Under the pieces are notes generated by a model. It was not told the DNA's origin, searched no databases, and saw nothing but the letters and a program-made list of their open reading frames with translations. DNA of 64,000 nt. It comes from Kangiellaceae bacterium. GTDB lineage: Bacteria; Pseudomonadota; Gammaproteobacteria; Enterobacterales; Kangiellaceae. This document shows, piece by piece, positions 18,611-27,726 of the stretch. A program made the position numbers and the translations under genes. Numbering within the stretch: position 1 is the stretch's first letter; the number at the start of each line of letters is the position of its first letter. The stretch lies in contig JABXIQ010000006.1 in the NCBI GenBank assembly GCA_013373015.1, forward strand, positions 1-64,000, given 5' to 3'.

Positions 18611-19132
18611 CTAGCTGACCAATTTTTTAAGAAGATGACGTTCTTTCTGATAGGACTTAATCAAACGCTTCTGTAAATCAATATTGGCAGGCGCCAGATA
18701 CAAGGCTTGAGTATATAAGGCTTGGCTGTGGCGAATATCTTTTAACGACTGCCATACACCCTCATCAAATCCAGCATTTGCTTGCTCAAGCTGATATCCC
18801 AATTCCGAATAATAAAAGCTATTCGCTTTTTGCAAACTAGCCAAAGTCATTTGCAATTTACTATCCATAACTGGTGTATTTGCTGACTGATATTGATTAA
18901 AACCAATCCCCATGGCAAATAATACAAAACTCGCTGCTACCGCATAGGACAACCCTTTCCAGCCGTTAAAACGTTCTACAGATCGCTTTGGTTCTTTTGC
19001 GATTTGCTGCTTGTTATGCTCAATAGCAGCCTGTATTGCAACCCAACGATCAGGAGCTTGCACCTCATTTGGCAATTGCTGTAACTGTTCTATTAATTCG
19101 TTATCTTTCATCATTTCTAATTTATTACTCAT
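18611..19132 (-). CDS. Putative anti-sigma factor, single-span (173 aa)
   Basis: It directly follows the ECF sigma gene and fits the size and layout of an anti-sigma factor: a cytoplasmic N-terminal helical part with LPNEVQAPDRWVAIQAAIEHN, one membrane helix at about residues 68-86, and a periplasmic helical tail. The zinc-binding HxxxCxxC motif of ZAS anti-sigma proteins is absent, so sigma binding would be by another fold. The ATG at 19132 is chosen; a TTG five codons earlier has its AAGGG too close. Confidence 0.65.
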   Translation of the reverse strand: MSNKLEMMKDNELIEQLQQLPNEVQAPDRWVAIQAAIEHNKQQIAKEPKRSVERFNGWKGLSYAVAASFVLFAMGIGFNQYQSANTPVMDSKLQMTLASLQKANSFYYSELGYQLEQANAGFDEGVWQSLKDIRHSQALYTQALYLAPANIDLQKRLIKSYQKERHLLKKLVS

Positions 19133-19154
19133 TGATCGCGTTGACAACCCTTGA

Positions 19155-19703
19155 TTACACCAGTTGCTCTTTGAGCAAGGCTCGTGCTCTGTTTAAATGT
19201 GCCTTGCACGTTCCTGTAGCAATATCCAGTGTTTGCCCAATTTCTTTGTGCGTCATGCCCATTAGATCATGCAATACCAAAACATTCTTTGCCTGCATCG
19301 GCAAAGTTGCAATAGCCTTTTCCAGATCAAGCTGCTGCTGGGTATGACTTGAGGTTAAAGTATCTTCAAAAGCCTGTTGCCAGTCTAGGTCTGCAAACAC
19401 CTCATATTGATATTTACGTTGATGACCAAGTACCACATTCACTGCAATCCGATACAACCAAGTGCTAAATTGACTATCACCTTTAAACTTGCCCAGCGCC
19501 TGCCAAGCCTTAATAAAGGCTTCCTGCATATGCTCTTCAGCCAACTCCTTGCGACTCGTCATGCGCAAACACAGTAAATATATCTTATTTGAATACAATC
19601 GATACAATTTCTCAAAGCTCACCATACAACCAGCTGTCGCTTGCTTTACAAGCAAATCAACTTCATCAAAAGTCGTCTGTGGTTCTGGCTGTACTGCTAA
19701 CAA
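19155..19703 (-). CDS. ECF-type RNA polymerase sigma factor
   Basis: The 182-residue protein has sigma region 2 (FEKLYRLYSNKIYLLCLRMT, then FSTWLYRIAVN for -10 recognition) and region 4 (LPMQAKNVLVLHDLMGMTHKEIGQTL then GTCKAHLNRARALLKEQL), with no regions 1 or 3. It steers RNA polymerase to a stress or envelope regulon, probably held by the membrane protein encoded next. The apparent start is TTG at 19703, with no better ATG that preserves region 2. The likely regulon is not visible here. Confidence 0.88.
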   Translation of the reverse strand: MLAVQPEPQTTFDEVDLLVKQATAGCMVSFEKLYRLYSNKIYLLCLRMTSRKELAEEHMQEAFIKAWQALGKFKGDSQFSTWLYRIAVNVVLGHQRKYQYEVFADLDWQQAFEDTLTSSHTQQQLDLEKAIATLPMQAKNVLVLHDLMGMTHKEIGQTLDIATGTCKAHLNRARALLKEQLV

Positions 19704-19952
19704 AATTATATTTACTGGATGATTTAAAGATTAGATGCTTAGTGTAGCAAAAAGGTTTAGTCGGTTATAAATATTTCAATTGGCTCTACTCGTCAAAAAT
19801 AGAGCCAAATTGCACCATCTAAGACGAGTACAATAAACTAAATAGATATCCTAAACGGATTTCGTCAGTCACACTCTGACGCAGGAATGATATAGTGGTC
19901 TAGAGCCTTATTCGCGATATTAATGATAACAAACTATTAAAATGACCTATCA
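19704..19952. other. Intergenic region with two hairpins
   Basis: It lies upstream of the sigma gene. TTGGCTCTA at 19780-19788 pairs with TAGAGCCAA at 19800-19808, and CGTCAG at 19863-19868 pairs with CTGACG at 19876-19881. Neither has a proper T-run, so they may be operators, or poor terminators for the DUF2333 gene that ends at 19953. I cannot place a promoter with confidence. Confidence 0.45.
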
Positions 19953-20972
19953 TCAACCTCTTTTTAATAGCTCTATCAAATCAATAATCGCCGCGTTAGC
20001 ACGAGAAATATACGAAGACATCACTAAAGAATGGTTGGCTAAAAATCCAAATTCACGACCATTAACCACCATAGGGCTCCAAATGGTTTCTTGTGTAGCT
20101 TCCAGCTCCATAATAATTTGCTGTAAGCTAGCAGTTGCATTTTTATCTTTAATCACCGAATCAAAGTCATGCTCAATGGCTTTTAAGAATTGAATAAGCG
20201 CCCAAGTCGAACCACGAGATTCCCAAAACACGTCATCAATCTCCAGCCATGGGGTTTTCACTGTAACCAATTGACTCGTATTGGTAGATTGCTCAGCTGA
20301 AGCGTCATTGGCCAGATCTGTATTGATACGAGTACGACCAACACTAGCGCTCAAACGTTGCGATAAGCCACCAAGACGCTTATTTACCAAATACAGCCAC
20401 GAGCGCAAATTATCGGCACGTGCATAAAATTGGGTGTTAGTATCTGTTGAATCAGCTAATCGATCACGATAATCTCGCAACAACTTAATACCTTTACGAT
20501 ATTCACGCTCAGCGCGTGGGAATAACCATTTCTTATGATTGATATTAAAGGCTGGTTCAGCAAATTTTAGCGCTTCGTCTTCTAACGATTGAGATTGCGA
20601 GCGGCTCATATCATTGCGCAAAACTTGAGTAATATCACGAATTTGGACCAAAGCACCAAATTCAAATGCTGGCATATTATCCATAAAGACACTAGGCGGC
20701 ATAACATCATTACTCAAGTAACCACCACTTTTATCAAGTAGTGTTTCGGCAACTTGAGCAACGGTCTCAACCGTAACATAGCCTATGGGCGCATTGCCCA
20801 CATACTCTTTATGGATATTACCCACTTTTAGCGGTTCTGGTTCAGCGCTCCAGATAAAGATAAACACCAAATTGATAATCAACATAATTACGATTACCGA
20901 CAGAATTGCGGCTCTTTTTTTACGTTTTTTATTATATTTATTATCTTGAACGCTTGGATCGCTCGAATACAT
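19953..20972 (-). CDS. DUF2333 family membrane-anchored protein
   Basis: The 339-residue protein has a basic N-terminus (KKRKKRAA), one membrane helix at about residues 22-42, and a large periplasmic domain. The opening of that domain, VAETLLDKSGGYLSNDVMPP followed by MDNMPAFEFGALVQIRD, is the hallmark of DUF2333. The family is common in marine Gammaproteobacteria and has no assigned function. A GGGAAA ribosome binding site precedes the ATG. The PCu(A)C gene lies 34 nt upstream in the same direction, so they may be co-transcribed. Confidence 0.88.
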   Translation of the reverse strand: MYSSDPSVQDNKYNKKRKKRAAILSVIVIMLIINLVFIFIWSAEPEPLKVGNIHKEYVGNAPIGYVTVETVAQVAETLLDKSGGYLSNDVMPPSVFMDNMPAFEFGALVQIRDITQVLRNDMSRSQSQSLEDEALKFAEPAFNINHKKWLFPRAEREYRKGIKLLRDYRDRLADSTDTNTQFYARADNLRSWLYLVNKRLGGLSQRLSASVGRTRINTDLANDASAEQSTNTSQLVTVKTPWLEIDDVFWESRGSTWALIQFLKAIEHDFDSVIKDKNATASLQQIIMELEATQETIWSPMVVNGREFGFLANHSLVMSSYISRANAAIIDLIELLKRG

Positions 20973-21006
20973 AGTGTTTCCCTAGTGCTATTTATGACTT
21001 CTTATA

Positions 21007-21468
21007 TTAGTTAGCATGGCGCACTTCAAAGTTAATCTCAAGAGGTTCAAGCCCCTCAAAATGTAAAAGAATATTATAACTTTTCCCAAGCATTAACGGC
21101 TCTCTTACACCCATAATCATGATATGTTTAGCTCCAGGTTCAAAGCTCATCTGATCTTCTATGGTCAAATCGTCTAAGTGCAACATTTTTGCCATACCAT
21201 CAACAACTTTAGATTCATGCAACATCGCATGACGCGCCCAACTAACCTCTACATCCTTGAAAATTAAAGGTTTATTTGTATTATTGATAATTGTCATAAA
21301 GCCAGCGGTACTACGGCTTCCCTCAGGCATGGCTCGTAACCAAGCATCTTTTACTTCAATATCTTTTTTTATTTGCTGCTGCTGACATGCAGTCAGCAAC
21401 AACATGGATAGAGCAAATAGCCCGACAAAAAGTGTTACAAAAAATACAGAGTTTACTGGCTTAGACAT
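21007..21468 (-). CDS. Periplasmic copper chaperone PCu(A)C, lipoprotein form
   Basis: PCu(A)C proteins carry Cu(I) to the CuA site of cytochrome c oxidase. The 153-residue product has a signal with a lipobox-like LLTAC at about residues 24-28 and the family start IEVKDAWLRAMPEGSRSTAGFM. Copper ligands can be read in HAMLHES, in the methionines of DGMAKML, and in the H-x-M of AKHIMIMG. No copper oxidase or SCO gene is adjacent. Membrane anchoring instead of free secretion is inferred from the lipobox. Confidence 0.85.
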   Translation of the reverse strand: MSKPVNSVFFVTLFVGLFALSMLLLTACQQQQIKKDIEVKDAWLRAMPEGSRSTAGFMTIINNTNKPLIFKDVEVSWARHAMLHESKVVDGMAKMLHLDDLTIEDQMSFEPGAKHIMIMGVREPLMLGKSYNILLHFEGLEPLEINFEVRHAN

Positions 21469-21544
21469 AACGGTATTTCAATAATCATCAATAAAGGTTA
21501 TTGTACTGACAATCGAATAACATAACTAGTCATAGCCATTCCCA

Positions 21545-22231
21545 ATGAGCAAACCTATATTTGAGATTAGACCAACTCCCAGCATTCCGATTTTACAAAG
21601 TGAACAGGTCTTCCCTGTTCGACATATCTATTGTGTAGGTCGCAACTATACTGAACACGCAAAAGAGATGGGCTACTCTGGACGTGAAGCACCTTTTTTC
21701 TTTTCGAAACCCGCCGATGCTATAGTGGTTAATCCGACCAACTTGTCTTATCCAACAGGAACGTCTGAACTCCATCACGAAGTTGAATTAGTGGTAGCTA
21801 TTGGTAAAACAGGGCAGTTAATCGAGATCGATAATGCTTGGGATCATGTTTACGGCTATGCGCTTGGTATTGATTTAACCAAACGTGATGTTCAAGCTGA
21901 AGCAAAAGCGAAAAGTCGTCCGTGGGATATGGCAAAGGCATTTGATCAATCTGCCCCCATCAGCTCTATTATTTCAAAACAAGCTATTGAACATGTCACA
22001 GAAGGTGAGATTTCACTGTGCATAAATAAAACAGTCAAACAACAAGCCAATATCAATCAAATGATTTGGTCAATTCCTGAAATAATTGTCGAGTTATCTC
22101 AACACATCACTTTGCAGGCTGGCGATTTAATTTTTACGGGAACACCTAGCGGCGTTGGCGGAATAAAAAAAGGCCAACACGTGTCAGCCTCTTTATTCGG
22201 AAAACTCCATTTAGAATTCGTTTATAGTTAG
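21545..22231 (+). CDS. Fumarylacetoacetate hydrolase family protein
   Basis: The 228-residue protein has the single catalytic domain of the FAH family, with YCVGRNYTEHAKEMG at the start, the metal-binding acidic residues in HHEVELVVAIG and YALGIDLTKRD, and the closing LQAGDLIFTGTPSGVG. Family members of this size act as acylpyruvases, oxaloacetate tautomerases or decarboxylases, and the true substrate cannot be told from sequence. It is divergent from the copper chaperone gene and convergent with the metallo-hydrolase gene. Confidence 0.9.
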   Translation: MSKPIFEIRPTPSIPILQSEQVFPVRHIYCVGRNYTEHAKEMGYSGREAPFFFSKPADAIVVNPTNLSYPTGTSELHHEVELVVAIGKTGQLIEIDNAWDHVYGYALGIDLTKRDVQAEAKAKSRPWDMAKAFDQSAPISSIISKQAIEHVTEGEISLCINKTVKQQANINQMIWSIPEIIVELSQHITLQAGDLIFTGTPSGVGGIKKGQHVSASLFGKLHLEFVYS

Positions 22232-22245
22232 TTGATTACAGAGCC

Positions 22246-23151
22246 TTATAAACTGTTATAAATTGCGGTTACGATTTGTTCAGGTTTAATAAAGGCTTGC
22301 CCATTTTCCTTGTCGTATTTAGCGCTGGGTTTTGCCGCAAGCACTTCTTCTAACGATTTTCCATCAACTTTTAGGTCAGCGACTTTATTACGAATGTCTT
22401 TGAGCATACCCACATATTGGGTCATCTGTTCTTTATTCGCCATAGGGCCATGGCCTGGAATAATTTGCGTATCATCATTGGCTAATGATAAACCTTTTTC
22501 TAAGGCTGCAATATAACCATCAATCGAACCACCAGAGCCAGTATCAACAAACGGATACCCAATGTTGAAATAACAATCACCCATGTGCAAAACATTATCT
22601 TGCTCGAAGAAAATAATAGAGTCCCCATCCGTATGCGCATTGGCAACGTGATAAACACGCATATTGTCATTATTTAATCGTAGGCTCATTTGTTCTTTAT
22701 AAGTCACACTGGGTTGAGCAATTTTTGCAGCAGGCTCAATTTCTCTACCAAACAAATTTTGCTTAGTACTCATTCGTTGATGCACATTATCGTGCGCAAC
22801 AATTACCGCACCTTGTTTACCAAAGTTTTCATTGCCGCCGGTATGATCGCCATGCCAATGAGTATTGATCACAAATCGCACTGGTTGCTCAGTAATGTTC
22901 TTGATAGCTGTTGAAATTTTATCGCTTAAAGGTGCAAACTGATCATCAATAATATAGGCTCCATCCTCACCGACTGATAAGCCAATATTGCCCCCACGAC
23001 CAAACAACACATAAATGCCATCAGTCAATTGTTGCGCTTTGATTTCAACCTCTTGCTCAAGACCTGCATGAGCTTGCACAGGATTGTAGGTCAATGAGGC
23101 TAAAGTAGAACCCATAGCCACTACAAATAATCTGCTTAATGTTTTTAGCAT
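22246..23151 (-). CDS. Exported MBL-fold metallo-hydrolase
   Basis: The product has a signal peptide (about residues 1-28, ending near VQAHA) and the metallo-beta-lactamase motif HWHGDHTGG. More distant metal ligands are seen in NAHTDGDSIIF and IPGHGPMAN. It resembles periplasmic MBL hydrolases of the SoxH/quinoprotein-relay type more than true beta-lactamases, but resistance activity cannot be ruled in or out. The ATG at 23151 is chosen because AGGAG lies 6 nt upstream; an in-frame upstream codon would spoil the signal peptide. Confidence 0.85.
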   Translation of the reverse strand: MLKTLSRLFVVAMGSTLASLTYNPVQAHAGLEQEVEIKAQQLTDGIYVLFGRGGNIGLSVGEDGAYIIDDQFAPLSDKISTAIKNITEQPVRFVINTHWHGDHTGGNENFGKQGAVIVAHDNVHQRMSTKQNLFGREIEPAAKIAQPSVTYKEQMSLRLNNDNMRVYHVANAHTDGDSIIFFEQDNVLHMGDCYFNIGYPFVDTGSGGSIDGYIAALEKGLSLANDDTQIIPGHGPMANKEQMTQYVGMLKDIRNKVADLKVDGKSLEEVLAAKPSAKYDKENGQAFIKPEQIVTAIYNSL

Positions 23152-23293
23152 AGTAACTCCTAATTGCTTACCAATCGGCATCAGCTATACAATCAAAAGT
23201 TATATCGCCGAGCCCCGAGTTTGCATTACAGTTTACACAAAACTTATGTAGAATGAATGTCTTATATTCACAATTTAACGATAAGGGACTTCT

Positions 23294-24718
23294 ATGGATA
23301 TCCTACTAGCACAACAATTTATCGATAAAAAATGGGATGATGAAATTATTCCTGAATTGATTGAATACATAAAAATACCTAATAAATCACCGCACTTTGA
23401 TCCTAATTGGCAAGAACACGGTTATATGGAACAAGCGGTTCAGCAGATCGCAGCTTGGTGTGACTCCCAAGATATCCCAGGAAAAACACTGGAAATCGTT
23501 CGTATCGAAGACCGAACACCAGTTATTTTTATGGAAATTCCAGCCAGCGATGGTTCTAATAATCCCAATGATGACACTATTTTGATGTACGGTCATTTAG
23601 ACAAACAACCTGAAATGACAGGTTGGGAAGAAGGTCTTGGCCCTTGGATACCAGTAATTCGCGACAATAAACTATACGGTCGCGGGGGAGCTGATGATGG
23701 TTATGCAGCCTATGCCTCATTAACCGCTCTGATGGCGGCTCAAAAGCAAGGACTTGCTCACGCTCGAACGGTAGTGCTGATTGAGGCTTGCGAAGAATCA
23801 GGCAGTTATGACTTACCTTTCTACATTGACCAATTACGAGAGCGTATTGGCGAACCCTCATTAGTCATCTGCTTAGACTCTGGAGCGGGTAATTATGAAC
23901 AATTATGGTGCACCATGAGTTTACGAGGGATGGCCAGTGGAACCTTAACTGTAGAAGTGCTGAAAGAAGGCATCCACTCAGGTTATGGCAGTGGTGTAGT
24001 GCCTTCCTCATTCCGCATTATTCGCCAGTTATTAACACGCCTTGAAGATGAAAAAAGTGGCCGCTTATTGCCAAAAGAATTTTATGCCGACATTCCACAT
24101 CAACGACTTGAACAAACGTTAAAAGTCGCAGATGTGCTTGGCAAAGATGTGGTCAACCCTTACCCATTTGTCGATGGGGTTGAAGCAATGGCAGAGAACA
24201 ATTTTGAGCGCTTACTCAATCGTAATTGGCGTCCAGCACTTTCTTATACAGGGATTGGTGGTATGCCTGACATCAGCAACGCCGGTAACGTGTTACGACC
24301 AAGTACCTCGCTAAAACTTTCTCTGCGTTTGCCACCCACCGCTGACAGTGAGCAAGCAAACAAAGAACTAGCCAGAATTTTATTGGACAATCCACCCTCT
24401 AATGCAAAAGTAAGTTTTGCTGCCGATCAAGCAGCGGACGGTTGGAATGCCCCTGACGTTGACCAATGGTTAGCAGATTCCTTAGAAAAAAGCTCAAAGG
24501 CAGTTTATGGCAAACCTGCAATGTATATGGGCGAAGGCGGAACCATTCCTTTTATGGCCATGCTTGGCGAGAAATTCCCTAACGCTCAGTTTATGATTAC
24601 GGGAGTTTTAGGTCCTAACTCGAATGCTCATGGGCCTAACGAATTTCTACATATTCCATTCGCAAAAAAACTGACTACTTGTGTAACGCAAGTAATCATT
24701 GACCATTACAACAGATAG
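23294..24718 (+). CDS. M20 family metallopeptidase
   Basis: The 474-residue protein is a di-zinc M20 peptidase of the dipeptidase/carboxypeptidase type. Metal ligands and catalytic residues are seen in order: YGHLDKQPE, YGRGGADDGYAAY, EACEESGS (catalytic Glu), CLDSGAGNY and the final His in NSNAHGPNEFLHI. The inserted dimerisation domain lies at about residues 205-330. No signal peptide is present, so it acts in the cytoplasm. An AAGGGA ribosome binding site precedes the ATG. Confidence 0.92.
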   Translation: MDILLAQQFIDKKWDDEIIPELIEYIKIPNKSPHFDPNWQEHGYMEQAVQQIAAWCDSQDIPGKTLEIVRIEDRTPVIFMEIPASDGSNNPNDDTILMYGHLDKQPEMTGWEEGLGPWIPVIRDNKLYGRGGADDGYAAYASLTALMAAQKQGLAHARTVVLIEACEESGSYDLPFYIDQLRERIGEPSLVICLDSGAGNYEQLWCTMSLRGMASGTLTVEVLKEGIHSGYGSGVVPSSFRIIRQLLTRLEDEKSGRLLPKEFYADIPHQRLEQTLKVADVLGKDVVNPYPFVDGVEAMAENNFERLLNRNWRPALSYTGIGGMPDISNAGNVLRPSTSLKLSLRLPPTADSEQANKELARILLDNPPSNAKVSFAADQAADGWNAPDVDQWLADSLEKSSKAVYGKPAMYMGEGGTIPFMAMLGEKFPNAQFMITGVLGPNSNAHGPNEFLHIPFAKKLTTCVTQVIIDHYNR

Positions 24719-24740
24719 CTTTTTACTCACGATAGAAAAA

Positions 24741-24766
24741 AGGCACTCATGTGAGTGCTTTTTTTT
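24741..24766. terminator. Bidirectional terminator M20 peptidase / pldA
   Basis: GCACTC pairs with GAGTGC around ATGT, with A-run left and T-run right, between two convergent stop codons. Confidence 0.85.
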
Positions 24767-24775
24767 GAAAAATAT

Positions 24776-25891
24776 TTATAGCCAATCGGTTAAAACAAAA
24801 CCAACCCCTAAACGATTAGTGCGACGATTATAATCAATCAAACTTTCTCCATAGCCATTAAAGTATTGCACATAGCCGCGCAATTTACCTTTATCATCAA
24901 AAGGGAAAGTCCAGTCCAATTGAATAGCACCCTTGTTATCACTGCGTAAGTTGTTACGCAACATTATGCCAAAGTTCTGATCGTCCCACTGATAACGGGT
25001 CTGCAATTCAAAATAGCCCATAAAGTCATCTATATCCGGGTTGTCATCACCTTCTGGATCGGTTGGAAACTCTTTTTGTTTTTCAGGAATACGCCACCAT
25101 GGTCTAAAAGCCACAACCCAGCGGTCTTTTTCTAACACCCACTCGGTATAGATTCGATTCCAGCTACGTGAACTTAAACCACTACGACCATTAGACTGAT
25201 GTTCAAAACCAAGACTAAAGGTCGGCACTTGCCAACCAAGCACTTTCCAATCGGTAGCCCAAGCAGCAAAAATCTCTGGCTGGTGATTCGTTTCGCGGAA
25301 CGGACTTGATACATCTGAGTTATAAGCTTGCCAATAAGACTGTCCTGTATAAGCAAAAAATAACGCGCTATTGTCACCAAAAGGTTTTTCCCAGAAAGGT
25401 GTTTTGAAACTCACTTGGAATTTAATTTCCACATTATCAATTTCACGCTCATCACCTGCCAAATCAAAACTTTCCTCATTAGGACTGTTATTAAAAGTCA
25501 CAGGCAAAATATAGTTTGGTTTATGCGGCAAGATTGCAAAACGATTTTGGCGAGCTCGATACTCTTGACGCAAACGTGTTTTAACAAGGTCGGAATCTTC
25601 CTCTTGTTTCTCTGCTTCCGCCTTAACAACTTCTTCAGGACCAGCATCTAGAGTATGACTCGGATTATCTTCAATCGGCAATAATTCCTTACTTTCTTTA
25701 TTAAATGCCAATTCAGAACTTTCCGAACATTTTTTCTTAATGTCCACAACGCTAGTCTCAGCCTTAGCACTTTCAAACTCTTGCAGAACACACTGCTCAT
25801 AATCCTGCTGCGATTTTGATGGTTCCACTTGCGCAGACATACTTATGCTTGAAGTTGCCAACAAAAAGACCGATAAAAACCATTTGTTCAT
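24776..25891 (-). CDS. pldA: Outer membrane phospholipase A (OMPLA)
   Basis: OMPLA is a dimeric outer membrane barrel that hydrolyses phospholipids displaced to the outer leaflet. The active-site segment HQSNGRSG...SRSWNR carries the His, Ser and Asn of the family. A signal peptide occupies about residues 1-20 from the ATG at 25891. Between it and the barrel lies an acidic, glutamate-rich extension of about 95 residues that E. coli PldA lacks. The C-terminus ends in aromatic-rich barrel strands. It is probably monocistronic. Confidence 0.92.
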   Translation of the reverse strand: MNKWFLSVFLLATSSISMSAQVEPSKSQQDYEQCVLQEFESAKAETSVVDIKKKCSESSELAFNKESKELLPIEDNPSHTLDAGPEEVVKAEAEKQEEDSDLVKTRLRQEYRARQNRFAILPHKPNYILPVTFNNSPNEESFDLAGDEREIDNVEIKFQVSFKTPFWEKPFGDNSALFFAYTGQSYWQAYNSDVSSPFRETNHQPEIFAAWATDWKVLGWQVPTFSLGFEHQSNGRSGLSSRSWNRIYTEWVLEKDRWVVAFRPWWRIPEKQKEFPTDPEGDDNPDIDDFMGYFELQTRYQWDDQNFGIMLRNNLRSDNKGAIQLDWTFPFDDKGKLRGYVQYFNGYGESLIDYNRRTNRLGVGFVLTDWL

Positions 25892-25970
25892 ACTAAATAT
25901 CAATAGCGATTAAAATTTGTGCAAATTGTAACAGAAACCTTGTTCTGTTCCAGTAATTTGCGCCAGATAA

Positions 25971-25994
25971 AGAAAAAGGCCGCTTTGCGACCTT
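25971..25994 (-). terminator. Terminator of the SRPBCC gene
   Basis: On the minus strand AAGGTCGC pairs with GCGGCCTT (one G-U pair) around AAA and is followed by TTTTCT. It lies 24 nt past the stop codon of the gene at 26018. Confidence 0.75.
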
Positions 25995-26017
25995 CTTACT
26001 CTTCAACAATTTTCTAA

Positions 26018-26551
26018 CTATTCGAGCGTGGATTTGAGTTTTGCCAAGCCTTTTTCATACTCAGGACCTAACATTCCATCCATCATTAACCCAAAATAAC
26101 GCCCCACAATATTACTACCGAAATCTGCGTCAAAACTCCAGGTCAGCTTAGTTTGCTTAGGCCCTAACTCTTCAAGAGTAAAGGTCGCATAACCAGGGTT
26201 TGGATCATCTCCAAAATACAGTTTAGTTTTTACATGGCGCGGATAATCACTCTCAACGATCTCTTGCGAACCACTACCAACTTCTCTCAATTCACTCGCC
26301 CAAGCCATTTTATTGCCAACACCAGCGTCTGGCCCAGAATAAGTATAAGTAGCATTAGGATCCTTTTCGACCCAAGGCGACCATTGATTAAAATTTTGGA
26401 AACTGTTTACCTGTTGAAAAACCGTATCCATTGAGGCGTTAATCGTTGTAGAGCGCTCAACATGTGACTCTTTTGGTAAGAAGAACCCAGCGATAACTAA
26501 TATCGCAACTAACGTAGCAAGAATAATAAAAAACCACTTAAGAAACTTCAT
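26018..26551 (-). CDS. Membrane-anchored SRPBCC / polyketide cyclase-like protein
   Basis: From the ATG at 26551, with GGGGGA just upstream, the product is 177 residues. An N-terminal helix (about residues 4-24) anchors it and the rest is a START-like SRPBCC domain with ERSTTINASMDTVFQQVNSFQNFNQWSPWVEKDP near residues 32-65. Such domains hold hydrophobic ligands, and no ligand is apparent. A terminator follows, so it is a single-gene unit. Confidence 0.8.
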   Translation of the reverse strand: MKFLKWFFIILATLVAILVIAGFFLPKESHVERSTTINASMDTVFQQVNSFQNFNQWSPWVEKDPNATYTYSGPDAGVGNKMAWASELREVGSGSQEIVESDYPRHVKTKLYFGDDPNPGYATFTLEELGPKQTKLTWSFDADFGSNIVGRYFGLMMDGMLGPEYEKGLAKLKSTLE

Positions 26552-26642
26552 ACATCCCCCAAAAATTACTATACCCACTGACACAATAGTAATTTCACGA
26601 TTAATTTGCAACTAAAGCAATGCAAAGGTTTGCAAGGAAATG

Positions 26643-27605
26643 TTACATGAATAAATCTAAAGCTTGCTCAATCACTTCAATACCAGCACCTTTCTTATAA
26701 GCATTTTCGCTTAAATGACGGCGCCATAGCTTGCCTTTTGGTTGGGCGAAAAACAAACCTAGAATATGTCTAGTCATATGTCCAAGATAAATACCTTGAT
26801 CTAATTGTTGCTGTACATATTCCGTATAACCCTGAACTACCTCTACTCGACTAGCAATCTCTTGAGCCGAACCATAAAACATTTGGTCAACTTCAGATAG
26901 CAAGTAAGGATTATGATATGCCTCACGACCAATCATAACTCCGTCAAGATGCTGCATATGTTCTTTGGCTTGCTCAAGAGTTGTTACACCACCATTGAGG
27001 ATAATTTCTAGATCGGGAAAGTCTTGTTTAACTTGGTAAGCCACATCATAACGAAGCGGTGGAATTTCACGATTTTGCTTTGGACTTAAACCACTGAGCC
27101 ATGCTTTACGCGCATGAATTATAAAAGTTGTAACGCCTGCTTGTTTAACCGTTGAAATAAAATGGTGCAAATGTTCATAAGAATCCAAATCATCTATGCC
27201 AATACGTGATTTTACCGTGACTGGAATATCCACAGCATCAGCCATAGCAGCCATACATTCAGCCACTAATTCTGGTTCAGCCATTAAACAGGCACCAAAT
27301 CTGCCGTTCTGTACGCGATCACTTGGACAACCTACGTTTAAATTGATCTCATCATAGCCATAGTCTTCACAAATTTTAGCGCAATGTGCTAAGTCTTTCG
27401 GATCGCTACCGCCTAACTGAATAGCAACAGGATGCTCCTCTTGGTTGTATTGTAAATGTCGCTCAACGCCGCCATGAATGATTGCACCCGTAGTAATCAT
27501 TTCAGTATAAAGCACTGCATTTTTTGTGATAAATCGCATAAAGCGACGTTGATGGCGATCCGTCCAATCCAACATTGGAGCAACGCAAATAGAACGATCA
27601 AGCAT
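26643..27605 (-). CDS. dusA: tRNA-dihydrouridine(20/20a) synthase DusA
   Basis: DusA reduces uridines 20 and 20a in the tRNA D-loop using FMN and NADPH. The 320-residue protein starts with [17 protein letters not shown], has [10 protein letters not shown] and the catalytic cysteine region [21 protein letters not shown], and later the FMN phosphate-binding LNGGV and IGREAY. These phrases distinguish DusA from DusB and DusC in my reading. It is separated from htpX upstream by a strong terminator, so its own promoter should lie at 27,606-27,675. Confidence 0.95.
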   Translation of the reverse strand: MLDRSICVAPMLDWTDRHQRRFMRFITKNAVLYTEMITTGAIIHGGVERHLQYNQEEHPVAIQLGGSDPKDLAHCAKICEDYGYDEINLNVGCPSDRVQNGRFGACLMAEPELVAECMAAMADAVDIPVTVKSRIGIDDLDSYEHLHHFISTVKQAGVTTFIIHARKAWLSGLSPKQNREIPPLRYDVAYQVKQDFPDLEIILNGGVTTLEQAKEHMQHLDGVMIGREAYHNPYLLSEVDQMFYGSAQEIASRVEVVQGYTEYVQQQLDQGIYLGHMTRHILGLFFAQPKGKLWRRHLSENAYKKGAGIEVIEQALDLFM

Positions 27606-27675
27606 AGATATAAAAATTCAGGTGTAATATCAGGATTTTACCTGAAAATGCCTGCAATAGAAAAACAAGCTATAA

Positions 27676-27699
27676 AAAAGCGGGCAATTGCCCGCTTTT
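27676..27699 (-). terminator. Terminator after htpX
   Basis: The 24-bp perfect palindrome AAAAGCGGGC / GCCCGCTTTT around AATT has U-runs in either direction. It follows the htpX stop codon by 28 nt on the minus strand. Confidence 0.88.
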
Positions 27700-27726
27700 A
27701 TTACAACATTTTCTTACACGGTGTTC

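Noticed and set aside
22246-23151. Calling the MBL protein a carbapenemase
   Set aside because: Only the shared HxHxDH motif is seen; the remaining sequence fits other periplasmic MBL hydrolases equally or better.
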